Positions 9,371-24,300 of a stretch of 64,000 bases of DNA are shown one piece after another. Origin of the DNA: Conchocele bisecta (taxonomy: Eukaryota; Mollusca; Bivalvia; Lucinida; Thyasiridae); assembly GCA_029237695.1 (NCBI GenBank), contig CM055265.1:108302773-108366772 (forward strand). The letters run 5' to 3'. The notes below the pieces were generated by a model that saw only the letters and a list, made by a program, of their open reading frames with translations, was not told the origin of the DNA and did not search any database. Numbering within the stretch: position 1 is the stretch's first letter; each line of letters opens with the position of its first letter. The position numbers and the translations under genes are program-made.

Positions 9371-12300
9371 CTGCAAGGGAGACAATTCAAACATATACAG
9401 TGGAACCTCTCTAAACCGGACACCAAGAAAACACACAGGATCTTATTTTTGACAAGTTTCTTGGTCATTTATCTCGACAGGTGATAATGTGTGATCACAT
9501 ACCACACAATAATGGCTCAGAATGATCAAATGCCCGATTTACAGTGAAACCTATCTAAACCGGACACCCTGGGGCCCTCCCCGGGTGTCCGGTTTAGAGA
9601 GGTTTCACTATATGAATAAAAGTATTTATTATACACCTACCCATGAAATACATAGCTATACGATGTAAATAAAAGTCATATGTTCTCATCGATGAAATAA
9701 ACAACTTACGGTGAAAACACGACTACTTCCGCTATCTATATTCATATTCTGTATTTAGAAAGAAAACAGCGCAAATAGGCTGCAAATACACATTCACTAC
9801 CGTATACAGTCTAAAAACTGCTAATTTCCATGGAGCGGTATATAATAAATAGAATATTCATATTTTTTCAACGAATATGACATATGTTCATCGAGTGGTG
9901 TGAAATGTTCATATTTCACAAGTAATATGGACAGTTCACACCACGAGATGAACATATATGTCATATTCGTTGCAAAAATATGAATATCCTCTATATATTG
10001 GACAATATTTTACATCTGTGACTAATGTAGATACTCGCATGCATTATAACCCAGAAAAGGCAGAAACTGAATGTTCTCATCTGCTGATTTCCATTTCTAT
10101 CTTATTTCATACAAAAAAACATGTTTTGGCAGCGCATGAGCATTTTCCCAAGTTCAACCAATCAAACATTGATTTTCTACATTGAATACTTTCTCAGACT
10201 GTATAATAAATAGAGAATACCAGGCTACTTTCTTTTGATATCAAGTTTATCAGGCAAGGCTAGGAAATCCGAGGCTTGTCGAGGAATTCCGACCGTTTCC
10301 GAGCCGAGCCTGATAAACTTGATATCAAAGACAGTAATTTGGTATTCTATTTATCAGGTAACGTTTTATGCTGGAAAATGACCACAGATGACGTCGTTAT
10401 CTATGGGCAGAACGTGGACTTATTTAGCGTTGTGTACGTCATTTAGTAACATCACGTGACGTCATCCGACCAATGGAAACTCAGTTTTCACTTCATTGTA
10501 ACCCGGATGTTTGTTTTGTTTGTTTGTTTATTGGTGTTTAACGGCCTATCAACAGCTAAGGTCATATAAGGCAGGGCAAACGGGTTCGATCCCATTTTAA
10601 CCTGCTGCATTGGGGGGAAAATTCCAAAATCAGAACTGAATATTTACATCAAGAAACATTATATTCAGCCCTGAAATTAGAATAACCGACCTGGTGGCAG
10701 GTCCATACCACACCAAAGTCATTTGGATGTTTGTATCAGGTCAATGCCCGATACAACAATATGTTATAGGTCAGTACGTATTCAGTCAATACAGGGCAGG
10801 TTACCAGATAAACACAGATAAGCAGCAAGATTACCAAACTGGCAGCGTACAACAGTATTATATATTGCAGAACTGCTAGCTCAGGCTCCGCCAATCAAAC
10901 TGTTTGATTATGATTTCCAATTGTGAATACATTCTCAGACCATTTTATAATGTGTATACAGAGCTCCAGATAAGTTTTATATCTAAAGAGTATTTCAGCT
11001 CAACTAAGTAAATTTTCAACTGTATTACAGTATTTTCACTATTCAATTTGAAAATTAACGCGTATTTTCACATTGCTGCGAGTATTTTGTACTCCCACTT
11101 TCGATAATCAATGTGTATTCTGCTAAACTAAGTGCGTAAAATACGCCAATACACACCTTATCTGGAGCTCTGTGTATATTCAGCAAGATTAACCCAACTG
11201 GTAGTATACAACAGCAATACGTACCTATTGCAGAACTGATACACGCGTTCCGGCCGCGCCTCGTTGTCTGACCTCGAGTGCACCAAATCCCACCAGTAAT
11301 GGCCGTCAATGTCACCCATCTTGCCAATACGCACTTGTAGGTCCAGCACCGGAATCAGCGTACGAAATCTCTCCACCGTGTCAAACGCGTCACAGAATAA
11401 GCCTTTGTTAGGGGTATTACCCTGTGGATAAATAGTGAGGTCATGTATGTGGCTGTGACTGGAGAAATTGGGCTTATGACCAGTGTAGCTCCTGATCTTC
11501 TAGCACAGTCCTGCGGTACGACACAGACCTATAAATGTTTGTTAGAAGCCGGTCAGGTGTTTCATTGATGGAATGGTGAACAATGTAGATCCTGATCAGA
11601 CTGTGTGGATGCACAGGCTGATCTGGATCTACACTGGACGCACAACATATAATATTCTCTATGAATATTATTAGGAAGGGGATACTTTTTATGTCAAAGC
11701 TCTTACTCAGTTTTTTATCAAAATAGGAAAAAAAACACATTAGTTTGGAATCAACAACTGTGCCACTGACATGAGTGTGATAACTGTAATGCCAAACTGA
11801 AACTCGGACGTTGTTTAAACTTGGTCATATTCAAATTTCTCTGCAGAATATTCAGACTAACTACAAAGTAATGCTGCTAAATTTTGGTATAACACATAGA
11901 AGTGTTGCAACTGCTAATTAAACAAATGTAGTAACATATTTTACTGTACTACATGAAAGTAAACACTGGCGGCCATCTTTGATTTCAGCGGACATCTTTG
12001 ATAAAAAATTAATTATTATTATCTTAAATTCATCGCGACGGTTCAACTGAGTAGTAACAACATAAACTTTTGATGACTTTCGATGACAAATGAGAAAAAA
12101 AGCAAATAGAAATTTGTTTTTGGTCGAGATCTAACTGACATGAAAAACAAATCGAAATTTCATATTTAAGTCAACAGTAGCCAATGACAAATGCATATTC
12201 AGGTGTATATAATATTAATAATAATTACATTAAGATTTTTTCTGTATGTATGAATTCTAAATATTTCAATAACAAATGGAGGTCATCGGAACAGGTTCGG

Positions 12301-15300
12301 CAACTGCCGGACAAATAATTTTGACAATTTCGACAAAAATATGTTTTTTATTGAAATATTCAGAACACTGTAAAGACACACGTAATCTCCCATCCTCAAA
12401 TTTGAATTACTAACAGTGTCTAGCTATGATGTAAAGCATTGACTTACAATTCTAGACTTCCGTCGTTGTTTCAATCTCTCACGGCACAGGAAGACAACTC
12501 CGGTCTTGAAGACAAACACGGTACTCTCGAGTTCTGTGCCCTTCTTGATCTTGCCGAGGCTGTCACTGACGTTGTACCATTCCACGGTGCCATACATCTG
12601 TAGCTCGCCCACACTCAGGTCCACACACTGGATGACACAGATTGATTGATTGATTGATTGGTTGCTTGATTGGTTGATTGATTAACTGATTGATTGACTG
12701 CTTGATTGATTGACACTCAGGGCCCGGTTGCTCAAAACCTCTGTTAGCTTAACAGACTGTCAAATCCTTAGCAATGCTAAGGATTTAACAGTCTGTTAAG
12801 CTAACAGAAGCTTTGAGCAACCGGGCCCTGGTATACACATTGACCAACAAACATGATTGATTGATTGAATGACTGATTGATTGATTAACTGATTGCTTGA
12901 TTTACTGATTGCTTGATTGATTGGGCTCAACAGCAAAGTTATATAAATGGTGACAGCTTGGCTCAGGTTAGCCAATCAAAGTACTTGTACTTAATTTTGA
13001 GTATGAATTTTGAGAGCTTAAACTCTATTAATCTTGTAACACCCAACTACTTTAAACTTGTTCATGCTAAATTTAGACTTGTTGATTAATAAATACTGGA
13101 TGGCCGCACCCACCAAGGCTTTGATAGTATACCGAAAACCTTTAACCAAAAGCTTTAAGTGGACGTATGTACGGACATATGCCAATGTGCCAACAATGGA
13201 GTTGAACAGGTACAGCCATACAGTACAGGAAAAAGTTTGTTGCCAAAATAGATTTGCACTGATAACAAAAATATTGATCAATAGTTATGCATAAATAAAC
13301 ATCAGCAATTGCTATATAGCAATTGCTGATGTTTATTTATGCATATGATCTGCCATTGTTTTGAAACCTACCTTTTTCTGAGGGTACAGATCTTTGAACA
13401 TTTTTGCGAGGTCGTCAAAGATGCCCCCATACTCCTCGTAAATCTTCTGCATTTCGTTGATATGTTCAGCTACGGCTTCCATTGCCTTCCGCGCCTCTGT
13501 GATGATATACGTGAAACATCAAGATGACGAGATATATAAATTATACAACACTGTATTTCCGTAGTTATTTGTGCTGTTATATGGTGTTGCACTAATCTCT
13601 GGTGCAATGCATGGGCGGATTCAGCGGGGGGCGGACCCGGCGCGCGCCCCCCCCTAAAATTCGCCGAGTAAAGATTTTTTACAAGTTACAAGGCACGTTT
13701 CATGCCAAGTTCCATGTATTCCATGCATTTTTCGGTCGTTTTGTTATTGTTTCAAAATTTAAACGTTTTCAATCAAAAATCATGTCTAAACATACTGTGA
13801 CAGTGTCAATATTTTAGCTCCAAAATGCGCCAGAACGCAGGAAATGCGATGTAGATTTCAACAAATTTCCGGGGGGGGGGGGGGATCCAGACCCCCCTAT
13901 AACGCTATCCCGATCTCCGCTCGGTCGACTATTCTGCAATATTTGACTATATTATCGAACGAGCGATAATATAGTCAAGTATTGCAAAATAGTTACGCCC
14001 CCCATAACCCGAAATCCTGGATCGTCAAACATTGTAACACCAATGTTTCCATGGATGTTAGTACTCAGTTATTTCATTGTCATTTGGGGAACAGTCAAAA
14101 CTATTGCCCCGAGGTGCTGTGGACGACCCGAGGCACTATTACCCTGAGGCCGATGGCAATAGTGCATCGGGTCATTACACAGCACTGGCCACTGATACAG
14201 GCCGAAACATCCACGGTCCAAAGCGTCCGTAGGCGTGAATCTGATCACCTTTAATGATGGATGCTGTCTTGATATATACATTACCAGTATATTAACAGTT
14301 TTAACAGCTGTACCATAAAGACCAAAAGTGGGCCGAAACGTCTTCGTCGAAAATGTCAATAAACTGACAAACAGTACAATCAGGCCATCCAGGACTTCGG
14401 AGCCAGTGGTGATTCTAATAAAGGCCTGGGCATCAATTAGAATCATTACGGTATTTATAAGACTGATCTATTATCACTGGCCTTTCCATGACCATATTTA
14501 ATCCTAGGGAATCACTTTTTCCGCCTGCCTTACCAGAGAGATGGTGATGTTCATCGGTGTCGTCGTCGGTGAGGTTACACAGCTGTTGGAGCAGCAGCGG
14601 GTATTTCAGGATCCTCTGTATCGGCTTAATCAGGTACGAGTCAATAGTCGCCGAGTGCTCGTGTTTCGGATTCCGCGCCTCCAGGAACTCTTTTAACTTC
14701 TCATTTATCGTATCTGTTGGTTGATTCATTGGTTGGTTGGTGGGACGGTTGGTTGGTTGGTTAGTTGTAAAATTTGTTGGTTGATTGAATGAGGTTTAAT
14801 CTGCTTACTTTATTCTTTGCATGCTAGCGGTGAAAAATTACGGCCAACAGATTAAGAGTGTATGACGCAATTCTAATGAAATGTCAAGACATATATATTC
14901 ATGACATATACATGGAGATGTCAAGGAAAATTGATTGAATTTTCATTTGCTATTTTTATTTATAGCCCACAAGTTTCCCAGCATGCAAGGAGCTAACACA
15001 AAATCATTTGAAGGAAGTTGTAAACAGTGTAGACACTATAATAACTGTCTCAACTAGATGGTTCAATTGACGTCATAATATATATTTGTATAAATAATAT
15101 ATTTATTCTGAGTAAAATGTCTGTCTTCAGCATAAACTTGGTTACATGCCTCAGATCCTCAGTATTTCCTGTAGTTTTACAACATTCTGAGCATGTTTTC
15201 TAATTTTTAAAAATTAGTATTGCAGAACTAGCAAGTAACCTGAATTGAGTTACCTAGATGGTGGAGTATTATCTAGATCAATGGGTATTTTCTGAGATCG

Positions 15301-18300
15301 GTAGTTGAGCGTTACCTGGGTCGAGTCTTTTCTGAGATCGGTAGTTGAGTGTTACCTGGGTTGAGCATTTTCTGAGATCGGTAGTTGAGTGTTACCTGGG
15401 TTGAGCATTTTCTGAGATCGGTAGTTGAGCGTTACTTGGGTTGAGCATTTTCTGAGATCGGTAGTTGAGTGTTTTTTTTTTTTTTTTTTTTACCTTGGGT
15501 TGAGTATTTGCTGAGATCGGTAGTTGAGCGTTACTTGGGTTGAGCATTTTCTGAGATCGGTAGTTGAGTGTTACCTGGGTTGAGTATTTTCTGAGATCGG
15601 TAGTTGAGTGTTACCTGGGACGAGTATTTGCTGAGATCGGTAGTTGAGCGTTACTTGGGTTGAGTATTTTCTGAGATCGGTAGTTGAGTGTTACCTGGGT
15701 TGAGTATTTTCTGGAGATTCGGGTGTTGTGATGCTGGGTTGAGTATTGGAGATCGGGGTTAGTTGAGCGAGGGTGTCTGTGTAGGGTTGAGTTTTCTGAG
15801 ATCGGTAGTTGTGTTAAACCTGGGATTGAGTATTTTCTGAGATCGGTAGTTTGAGCGGTTACCTGGGTTGAGGATTTTATTTTTGAGATCGGTAATAGTT
15901 TGAGGTGTTTACCTGGGTTGGTAGTTTTTCTGAGGATCGGTACTTGTTAGTGAGCGTTACCTTCCTGGGTTGAGTATTTTCTGAGATCGGTAGTTGAGTG
16001 TTACCTGGGTTGAGTATTTTCTGAGATCGGGAGTGGCTGGCACAGAAGGAGCTGTAGACCTTGAAGTGGTTGGCGTAGAACAAGAACGACCCTCCCAGCG
16101 AGAACAGCACACGCTGTAATCACAACCAATAATCACTGGTCACTTGAGTTTTTTTTAAATGAACAAGGAAACAAATGGGGCTTAACGTCACAGCAACAGC
16201 TAAGGTCATATAGGGACGGATGATTGTTTTTGTTTTTTATGTCACAAATGTACAATAGAAGTCATTTCCATTTATACTGCAAGCAATGCTGTGCATTTCC
16301 ATTTTATACTGCAATTCTCAGTTTATCAGTATCTAGCACATGTGACGGGTAAAAAAATCACATGACAGTATATATCTATAGTATATAAATTTATCCTTAA
16401 GTATACTTTGCAATGTTGGTGAAATAGGCTACAGATCAGCCTGTACATGCATACAATCTCATCTGGGACAACACTGACCATCATTTGTTATTCCCGAGAA
16501 TAACAATCTTGAGCTCAGTTGCTCAAAACCCCTGTTAGCTTAATGGACTGTTAAATCCTTAACACCGTTAAAGATTTAACAGTCCTTAAGCTAACAGAGG
16601 TTTTGAGCAACCGAGCCCAGCCGTTAAGCTAACAGAGGTTTTGAGCAACCGAGCCTAGCCGTTAAAGATTTAAGAGTCTGTTAAGCTAAGAGGTTTTGAG
16701 CAACCGAGCCCAGCCGTTAAAGATTTAACAGTCCGTTAAGCTAACAGAGGTTTTGAGCAACCAAGGCCAGCCATTAAAGATTTAACAGTCCGTTAAGCTG
16801 ACAGGTTTTGAGCAACCATGCACAGCCGTTAAAGATTTAACAGTCAGTTAAGCTAACAGAGGTTTTGAGCAACCGAGCCCAGCCGTTGAAAGAATGAACA
16901 GTCCGTTAAGCTAACAGAGGTTTTGAGCAACCGAGCCCAGCCTACTACAGATTGATTATCAGAGTACACATGATGATCAGGATTTATGCCAGTCACACAT
17001 GTCCAAAGGAACTACCGGTATTTAGCAACTGACGCCACATATACACTAGCATGTACAATACATTACAACACAGTTACAGTAGACCTTGCTGCCACAATTA
17101 CAACAGTCAACATACCAACACCTCCTCCTCCTGGTTAGCAGATGGTCACAAAATACAACTCAGGAAATTAACATCACAGAGGTTATTATTCGCTTTCCAC
17201 AATGCAAATAACCTATATTAACCCTCACTACATGCGAGACGAAAATTTTCGTCTGATGTTTTTCATCTTTGCCCTAATTCTTAACAAAGAACCTGTTTTG
17301 ACAGCGCATGAGAATCGTCTCCAGTGGAGACGATTCTCACGCGCTGCCAAAACAGGTTTTTATCGAGAAAAACATTTCCAGCAGACGACAAAATTTAATT
17401 CAACGTAGTAAGGGTTAACAAGGGCATTGTTATTACTAAGCTAATCCCTTCGCTGGCAAGCTTAACAAAAAATAGAACAACAACAACTTGAACGCATTTG
17501 CCTGACAAACAAGGTTGCAAAAGAAAACGTTGAGGCCAAATATCCAAATCGGTGAGTCGGTTCACAAGTTATTGAAAAATGAAAGGTGTTACTAACGCAT
17601 GTCTGTACATGGACTTAAATGCAATATCCCCTCTTGCTTATTGGCGATGGGATAATTAAATACATTCAATTCTGAAATGTATGTGTTGTAATCAAGATTA
17701 GTATACCTCATCGTAAATTCGATGCTTTGCATTGGTCAATTCCCTACCACGTGGTAAAAAGCAATTGGCCATATGTACCCTGAGGGCAATAATGCCATGA
17801 GATAATATAATTATGGACCGTTTCGCCCGAACGTACCCGAAGTCTGGTCACGGAAACTACCGAACATTAATTGGAGTACCTTGTAGTTTATCGCGCATCG
17901 AAACCGTAAGTACCGAATGAGATGAAAGCAGACGCTGACTGGTACCCCCGTTTTATTACCCCTATAACAGTAAGGCATTGTAAACCGGGCACCAGCTGCG
18001 CAAATGTAAACAAAGATGGCGGAAGCCAGTGGAAGCAATGTGTGCAATGTGAAATGTTAGTTATATTCGGTATAATAAAGTAAATGGTGCCCTTGGTTGA
18101 GGGGGATATTGTGGATTATCTCCCCTTGAGAACATTATCCCCCTCAACCAAGGGCACCATTTATATAATATACTATCTGAAAATATGATAAACAAGGGAA
18201 ATAATCTGGTTATGCATTTTTGCTGTATCTTTTAAAATACAATCATTTTCTGTTGTGAAGGACACATACTATGCCAAATGTTGAAAAACGTTTTCCATTA

Positions 18301-21300
18301 TTGAGACTAGTTAAAGTAATGTAAATAATGCAAATAACATAATTTAGTCAATTGCAAAAAAATAGTACTTGCAATGTTAGTTATTTTTATTATTACATTT
18401 TTGTCACCAGATTTTTTAAGGCAAATCAATGTACAAATAGCTTTTGATGTAGAATACAAATCTATTAACCCTTACACAGCTATCTTAATTTTGTGTCGTC
18501 TGCTGTTTATTTTCCATTTTTATCATCAACCATTACACCGCTATCTTAATTTTTTGTTGTCTGTTGTTTATTTTCTATTTTCCATTTTCATCTGACATCA
18601 AAAACATGCTTTGACAGCACTTCAGAATCATTTCCATTGGAAATGATTCTGAAGTGCTTTCAAAACATGTTTTTATTGAGAAATAAGGCGAGATATAAAA
18701 GCAACAGCAGACGACAATTGTTGTGTGTAGCGGGTCTAAGGGTTAAAAAGACTATTTTTCTGCTTAGACCTAATTGTTAAAAAATAACATTTTAAAATTG
18801 TTTGACAGTGGAGAATGCCCATCGATACAAAGTCGCACCTGAGCAAAATTACCTCATGCAAAATAATATTATATACAGAACTGAATTTGAGTTTCTCACA
18901 AATTACTATAATCAGCCCTGAAGTGCAGATCCATGGTTTTATGGAATATATGGAACCCTTTCACCCCTAAATAACTAGAATGGATTTTGATATATTCATT
19001 TTGCAACCAATCCAACCATCACAAAATGATTTTCAGACGACTAGTCCATTTATGAAAAGGGGGTATTTTTTGTCTCAAAGATATGAAAATTACTTGCAAA
19101 AAGTGCAAAAAGAGCCGGCTCATCTGGATCTACACTGTTTGCCAATACCATTATACAGGCCTGTGGTGTTAAGAAATGCCACAAGGACAAATCGCCACCT
19201 ACCCTATAGTGTTTCAGGTCGGTTGCGCTGAAGGAGATGTCTGGCTGTATGATCACAAGGTAGACCCAGACCAGCCTGCGTAACAGCGCAGTCTGGACAG
19301 GGTCTGCACTGTTTGCAATTCAGTTAGTGAACAACCAATGATCAGTAGCTAGAATGGCCCCATTTCTCCAGTCACAGCCACAAACAGTCACCTACCCTAT
19401 AGTGTTTCAGGTCGGTTGCGCTGAAGAAGGGACTGTCCGGCTGTATGGCCTCCTCGAGACTGATGAGGAACTGGCGCTGGAACTGGGCGATCTCCTGGAT
19501 GTTGCCGAACACGTGCTCGATCTCGTCCGTCGTGAAGAATGTCTCGTCACTCAGCGGCTCAAGGTACCGATCCAGCAGTAGGTTCAGGTCCTATGGAGGA
19601 AGGGGGGATTCAGTTGTCTGTGTAACTACCGTCATGAAACCTGCCCAAATTTTACAGCCATATAATTCCAGCACAAAAATATTTACACAATTCCCTAACA
19701 TTTGATTGGCCCGTAGCAAGTCTCTGTTCAAACTTTATATCCCAGTAAACTCCCATGCCGAACTACTTTCCGTAACCGTGAGGCGCAGTTAAAATAATTC
19801 TTAAGAAAACGGAAAATAAACACATTTTCTTGATGAATTTATTTCAAATGCTGGAATTATAAGGAATGAATGGCCTTTTTGTGGAATTTATCGGGGGTTT
19901 AAACTTGGAAAAGTCGCGGGAATACTGGACGAAGGCCTTTTGGCCTTCGTCCAGTATTCCCGCGACTTTTCCAAGTTTATACCCCGATAAATTCCACAAA
20001 AAGGCCATTCATTCCTATAATAAACAATGCAAAAACAATATTTTTTTGGATAATACAGTGGAACCTCTCTAAACCAAGAAAACACCTATGATCTTATGTT
20101 TTATGAGTTTCTCTCATTTATCTCAGGTGATAATGTCTGTTCGTGATCGCATATCACATAACTGGCTCGGAATGATCAAATGCCTGGCTTACAGCGAAAC
20201 CTCTCCGGTTTAGTGAGGTTTCACTGTATTAAATTTTATCAAAATTTAAGAATGAGCCTTCTTTTTGTTTTGTGGCATTTCCAAGCTGAGAATTATAAAC
20301 TTGATATCGCAAGACACTAGAGGACTAATGTCTGTCTCACGAAACCTGCCCAAATTGTACGGCTATACACACAATGTCTGGGGATTTAACATGAGGAAAT
20401 CTCTAATTTCAGAAATAGTGGACCGATTTTCCAAAAATGTAACTTTTGTTTTCTTAGGTGGATCATTTCCAAGCTAATTAGCCATATTTCGGAGTTACTA
20501 CTGACTGAGGTGTATGATCCGGTCCTACAGGGGAAGAATGGGTTGGTTGGTTGGTTTATTGATTTGCTGATTGATTAGTTGGTTGAGTCGCTGATTGATT
20601 GGTTGATTGATTGAATGATTGATTGGTCGGCTGGCTGGCTCACTGACTGACAAATCGGTTCATAGGTTAATTGACTGCTATTTGATTGGTTTGTTTATTG
20701 ATAGGCTAACTGATTTGGTTAGCTGATTCATCACTCAATGTTACCATTCTGACAATGGTTTCAGAGGTCATACAGAGGAAGAATTCATTCATTTATTGAT
20801 TGTGAAAATCAGCCATATTTTAGTCGAGTGCTCATATAATGTACTGTATTTATTCTAATAAACGCCCCCGGGGTCTATGCAAAACATGGAAAATAAGATC
20901 AAAATATGTTATTTTCACATACAAAAGCCATTTAAAACGTTTTAAATGGCTTTTGTATGTGAAAATAACATATTTAGAATGCAAGCATGGGAGGGGCTAC
21001 TATTAGAGAGGGGGCTACTATTAGAATAAATATGGTACCTAAATTACAGTGAAAGCGCTAAACTAGACACCCTGTAGCTGATTTCACCAAAATTACTAAA
21101 CATACTTATCTAGCCGAGTATTCTTTGAGGGAGTAATCATTTATATTTCCCGAAATGCGTTATTTCATATAGAACTAACACCTGCATATATTTGATGATT
21201 AAAAGTATGCAGAATTATTATACTGAAATTATTACATTATCACAGCCAAAATGGCTGTGATAATGTAATAAATTAAATTCAGTATAATAAAAACATTAAT

Positions 21301-24300
21301 AAATTTATCCTTAAATTGAAAATTTCTCCCTCAAAGTGTACTTAGCAGGATAAGTATCCTTTGCAATTTGGGTAAAATAGGTTACTGTGGGGATCTCCCA
21401 GTGTGCCAGGTTTAGAGAGGTTCGTTCCCCAGTGTCCGAGCATACCTTGACGTATGCCCTCTCCGTATCTATGAGCTCCATGATGACCTTGCGTAGTTTG
21501 TCCACCTCCGACAGTTGCCGGTTACTCGAGATCGAGTCAGTGTCGCTGTGCTCGCGGCAGATCGCGGTCACCTGGTCCGCACTCTGGAACATGGATCAAT
21601 AAAAAGAGAATACCAAGCTAGTGTCTGTTGATATCAAGTTTATCAGGCAAGGCTAGGAAATGCGTATTGTTTCCGAGCCGAGCATGATAAACTTGATATC
21701 GACAGACACTAGCCTGGTATTGTATTTATCAGGTTAACATTTTAGGCTACAGAATGCGCAATTATGACATAGTTTTCGTCCAAAAGAACACAGACTTGAT
21801 GGCGTGACTTCATTCCACTGATGTCATTTGGCAACATCATGTGATGTCGTTCGACCAATGAAACGTGAGTTAGTTTTCAATTTGTATCAGGTCAATTCCT
21901 GATACAGCAATGTGTTATCAGTCAGTAAGTATCTGGTCAATACTAAGCTCGTAACCTGATAAATTAATATGAATACCGACATTCTTTATTTTCATCAACA
22001 CCTGTATGAACAATGATCGGCACCTCTCTACAACAATCGACTCTCCGAAACAGCCACTATTTTATAGCACAAAAAGGGTGTCAAAGTTCACAATAGACAC
22101 TCGTCGGGGCATAGTCGTCAAACAAGGGGAGATAATTCGCAGGAAAAATGTGAATATCAATAGGGATCTTTTTAATGCCTACTAAATTTGATTAAGGTAT
22201 ATACACATTCGTGGAGAAATGAAGAAAATAGAAAAACAGTATCCAAACATGTACCCACCTGTAATAATGCGTCCACCTGGTCTGGAGAGAGGTGGGGGTG
22301 GGGACTCTGGCTAAGTGGGGAACTGTGCATACTCGTGTTGGCGGAACTTAATGCTGAAATGGATGGAAGGCAGAGTTGATGTGAGTACTACAATGAGGAG
22401 ATATTCAGAAGTCATGAAGCCATCTTGGTCCTCGAAAGCAACCAAGTATTAATACATATAATTACAACAAGGGCATCGCTATCACTCAGCTACTCCCTCG
22501 CTGGCAGCCTTGATAATAAAAAAAAGTCTTCAATGACCTTGACCTACACACATTGTGGCCAAATATTATAAAAATCGTTGAAGCAGTTTATAAGTTATTG
22601 AAAAGGTGTTACTAATGCACGCTCATTCGTATGTACACGGACTAATGCTATATCCCCTCCTATATCCTCCCGATTTACACCTTGTCTGCAACCATGACAA
22701 CTGCCATAAACATAATACACGAAAACAAATAGTGCAAAACAAATACGTAAACTAATGAAGAATTGTGTTACCATTTACAAACTTTTATTTCATCTATATA
22801 TTCATTATCATCCACAAATGATTATTTTATCTATGGTTCAACACTACCTTGAATATTAGAATAACTGTCCAATTACCTACATTGCTGGGAATTCCCATTC
22901 AAAGTTAGAAAAAAATGGCCGACATCGCTAATGCTTGCTTGTCGAGCTTGACATTTTACAGTTTTATAAGTGGATCACTTAATGATTGTAATAGTTATAT
23001 ATGGTTGTGTATATTCACAGTGCATTTTTGAAATTATATGGCGATGAATGTTGGTAAACGGCTGGGGTCATAGGCTGTATAAGGACGTGATTTTCCACCC
23101 TTTGCTGGTGATTGTGGAAGTCTACTTCAAGTAGACAGTATTGTTTTACGGCATTTAAATTCAGACTCCAACTAGTGGTAAACTGTGATCTATGTAAACT
23201 CTGTGGCTGAACGGGGGTGTTGCGACCCCGGACCACCCCCCCCCCTCTAGATCCGCCCCTGCACATGACCTTGATGCTGGATAGGTAACAGCTGTTGATT
23301 GGATACAGAGTTTGGAGGGCTCTCGTCTTCTTGATTTTGGAGAATAGCCGAATAGTGACGTTTCTGGTTTTCCGAACAATCTCTATTGTAGGATTCATTA
23401 CAGTGCATTAGAATTTAATATTATCGAAAAAAGTATTGTTTTTGCATTGTGTATACGGCCGTAAAATTTGGGCAGGTTTCATGAAACCGACAGTGGGCAC
23501 TGTAAAAATATAGATGGCTCCCCTGCTGCAAATATCTAAGCTGAAAAGTACAACATATTATGTTTGTTGTGGGTATGACATTCTACAATATTTGATAAAA
23601 CATTGATATGGGACATGATCTGACAAGATTATTGCCTTTGCATCCAGTGTAGACCCAGTCTGATCAGGATCTACAGTTTTTGCCATCCAACTATTCTAAA
23701 TAATGCTAAAATGGCACTAAAATATAAAAAATTAAATTCCAAAGACAAAAATATCAGAATTAAGTGAATACCTGAAGACGAAGGCGGTGGTATCCTGAGG
23801 TTGCCCAGACTGTTGTCACTGATGCGCGACTGGGTGGGTGGTGGGGGACAGATGATGGGCGGGATGATCTTCACGTTGGTGGTGGGCGCGACCAGGGTCT
23901 GCACGGTGAGGCACAGGCTTTGTGAATCCTGGAGTAACGTCTCCACAAACACCATGTCTAGTTCCGACACAACTTTGCCGTTTATTACTAAGATTTCGTC
24001 TCCACTTACTAAACCTGAAAAATCAGAAAACAAAAGGATGGTTATCAGCGTAGCTGTATATGAATGATATAAATTTATTAGAAGTACTGTAATAACCGTA
24101 AGTATTTGGACACCAATTGTTTTGGGAAAACCCTATAAAATAGGGGTTTCCCAAAACAAATTGTATCCAAATACAGTCGAACCTGTGAACAACGACCGGC
24201 AAAGGGAAGTGGCCAAAGTGGTCATTGTTGACAGGTGGTCGTTGTTCCAAGGGTCGAACATTTACCCAGTTTCACAACAAAGTCGGCCATGTTTTTAGCA

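Noticed and set aside
9371..9468. Start of the TIAM C-terminal exon at the ATG in the D element
   Set aside because: The acceptor at 9370 joins exon 17 in phase and restores the conserved PH helix, so the upstream part is intron.
15284..16030. CRISPR-like regularly spaced repeat
   Set aside because: The units are contiguous with no unique spacers, and they derive from an exon border in a eukaryotic gene.
23015..23398. 127-codon open frame on the minus strand
   Set aside because: Runs over a C-rich repeat end, has no family likeness, and no splice phase fits TIAM between exons 9 and 10.
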